NCBI GenBank assembly: GCA_031285345.1
Contig: JAITWI010000046.1
Coordinates: 1-59,770 of the forward strand
Source of the DNA: Alistipes sp.
Lineage (GTDB): Bacteria > Bacteroidota > Bacteroidia > Bacteroidales > Rikenellaceae
Direction: 5' to 3'
DNA: 59,770 nucleotides
This document shows, piece by piece, positions 59,292-59,770 of the stretch (the stretch's first letter is position 1; each line of letters opens with the position of its first letter). Position numbers and translations under genes: made by a program. Under the pieces are notes generated by a model, which was not told the DNA's origin, did not search any database, and saw only the letters and a program-made list of their open reading frames with translations.

Positions 59292-59292
59292 A

Positions 59293-59313
59293 ATTTCGCG
59301 ATTTGGTTTTTCC
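59293..59313 (-). repeat. Right-end transposase-type site (C, terminal)
   Basis: ATTTCGCGATTT then GGTTTTTCC; direct repeat of site B at 22-bp spacing and closest to the end, 13 bp from the terminal CA. Confidence 0.65.
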
Positions 59314-59334
59314 GATTATATACGCAGAAATAAA

Positions 59335-59367
59335 TTTGGCATTTTCGCTCGGCTTGCACTATATTTG
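59335..59367 (+). promoter_or_regulatory. Host promoter of downstream secreted-protein gene
   Basis: TTTG (59335-59338), 21 nt, TATATTTG (59360-59367). Spacer CTCGGCTTGCAC shared with 22017-22048. A second -7-like TATCTTTG (59428-59435) abuts the start and is less likely. Confidence 0.65.
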
Positions 59368-59441
59368 CCCAAATAAAAGCGGCATAAACGCGGCCATTCG
59401 AGTGCGGCTCGACGGCTGCCTGCCCGCTATCTTTGCATCCG

Positions 59442-59770
59442 ATGAAACGCCGCCTTCCATACCTGTCGCTTCTGGCGCCGCTCGCCCTGACGGCCGCGAT
59501 GCTCGCCGCCCCCGCGACGACAGAATCGGCAACGGCGGCCGCAACGACCGCGAATTCCACCCCCAACGCCACCCAAGAAACCCCCATCACCCCCAACACC
59601 AATCAAGAAACCCCCATCACCCTCAACCCAAGAACCGCCGCCGCCCCCGCCCAAGAAGCCACCACCCCCCACCCCCCCCCAGAAGCCGCCCCCCCCAACC
59701 CCAACCACGACTCCATACAGCAAAGAAACACCCGCATGTCGCCGCAAGAGCTCTTCGATGCGGCGCTTTA
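59442..59770 (+). CDS. Secreted proline-rich protein, 3' truncated by window edge
   Basis: Signal peptide (LPYLSLLAPLALTAAMLAAP), then Thr/Asn/Pro low complexity (NATQETPITPNTNQETPITL, repeated CAAGAAACCCCCATCACCC at DNA level). After a Pro-rich run it reads RMSPQELFDAAL, like the beginning of a TPR/helical domain. The 3' part lies outside. Low-complexity type matches inserts in other host genes. Confidence 0.65.
   Translation, partial: MKRRLPYLSLLAPLALTAAMLAAPATTESATAAATTANSTPNATQETPITPNTNQETPITLNPRTAAAPAQEATTPHPPPEAAPPNPNHDSIQQRNTRMSPQELFDAAL

Larger units (their letters stand above)
22184..59326. mobile_element. Mu-like transposable prophage (~37 kb)
   Basis: Contains repressor, Cro/Ner-like gene, DDE transposase, MuB-like ATPase, DUF3164, terminase pair, DUF935 portal, gpF/gpG-like proteins, capsid, tail genes and lysis genes. 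End sites with core GGAAAAACGAAA occur at 22199 and 22501 in one orientation and three times inverted at 59241-59313. The right end is placed at the CA at 59325-59326. The left end is uncertain within about 22123-22198, because no unambiguous 5-bp target duplication was found by eye. No integrase or tRNA attachment site is seen. Confidence 0.85.
59106..59334. other. Right-end non-coding region of prophage
   Basis: No gene. Holds the right-end transposase-type sites (below) and ends with the CA at 59325-59326, followed by host promoter DNA. Confidence 0.7.

Noticed and set aside
22123-59332. Shared 7-mer AGAAATA at 22123-22129 and 59326-59332 as target-site duplication
   Set aside because: Suggestive, but it would leave the left end starting AG/GC rather than TG and 70 bp from the first end site; in AT-rich DNA it may be chance.

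Overview
The window is a high-GC Bacteroidales chromosome, most like Alistipes or a close relative. The evidence is the Bacteroidetes-type promoters (TTTG, 19-21 nt, TAnnTTTG), lipoproteins with Big2/BACON and leucine-rich-like repeats, a menaquinone methyltransferase, and an EtfAB/acyl-CoA dehydrogenase cluster. The species call is inference from composition and gene content. A transposable (Mu-like) prophage of about 37 kb interrupts the chromosome.

Host left arm (1-22.1 kb). tRNA-modification and pyrimidine-salvage genes (mnmD 3' part, cytidine deaminase, RluA-type pseudouridine synthase) come first, then a Big2/LRR lipoprotein, a small Cys/Thr/Glu-rich lipoprotein, a SPOR protein and another small lipoprotein. 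Next are menG and an FtsX/LolE-type permease, an SDR oxidoreductase, a YugP-type zinc peptidase and a PAP2 phosphatase. The leftward set purA, etfB, etfA and acyl-CoA dehydrogenase follows, then a TPR protein, an MFS transporter and a BACON lipoprotein. An AT-rich islet (20.2-21.9 kb) holds remnants of polymorphic toxin tips (one a barnase-type RNase) interleaved with immunity genes, including a barstar homologue. A 115-bp structured repeat occurs twice (4880-4994 and 8293-8407). Several conserved enzymes carry low-complexity in-frame insertions.

Prophage (about 22.1-59.33 kb). The lysogeny module is a leftward repressor overlapping a lipoprotein gene, divergent from an early operon. The early operon contains a Cro/Ner-like protein, small ORFs, a DDE transposase (MuA-like), an AAA ATPase (MuB-like), a second P-loop ATPase, a HAD phosphatase, an HNH endonuclease, an ASCH-like protein and DUF3164. 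Late genes run both ways from a symmetric divergent promoter pair at 40.86-40.99 kb. Leftward are the terminase subunits, DUF1320, the DUF935 portal, a Mu gpF-like protein with a nuclease-toxin-like tail, a gpG-like protein and a terminal tail/neck gene. Rightward are a secreted protein, a tRNA-Met(CAU), a ClpP-type protease/scaffold, capsid, endolysin and holin-like genes, tail tube, frameshifted tail chaperone, tape measure, tail tip and fibre. The right end, where Mu keeps mom, carries a small HTH protein, a D12-class adenine methylase and a diverged thymidylate-synthase homologue. The homologue has Asp where thymidylate synthases have the dUMP-selecting Asn, suggesting dCMP (hydroxy)methylation. 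Inverted transposase-type sites (GGAAAAAC-core) mark both ends. The head/tail and replication genes give a complete-looking phage.

Host right arm (59.33-59.77 kb). A full promoter and the 5' part of a secreted proline-rich protein gene.
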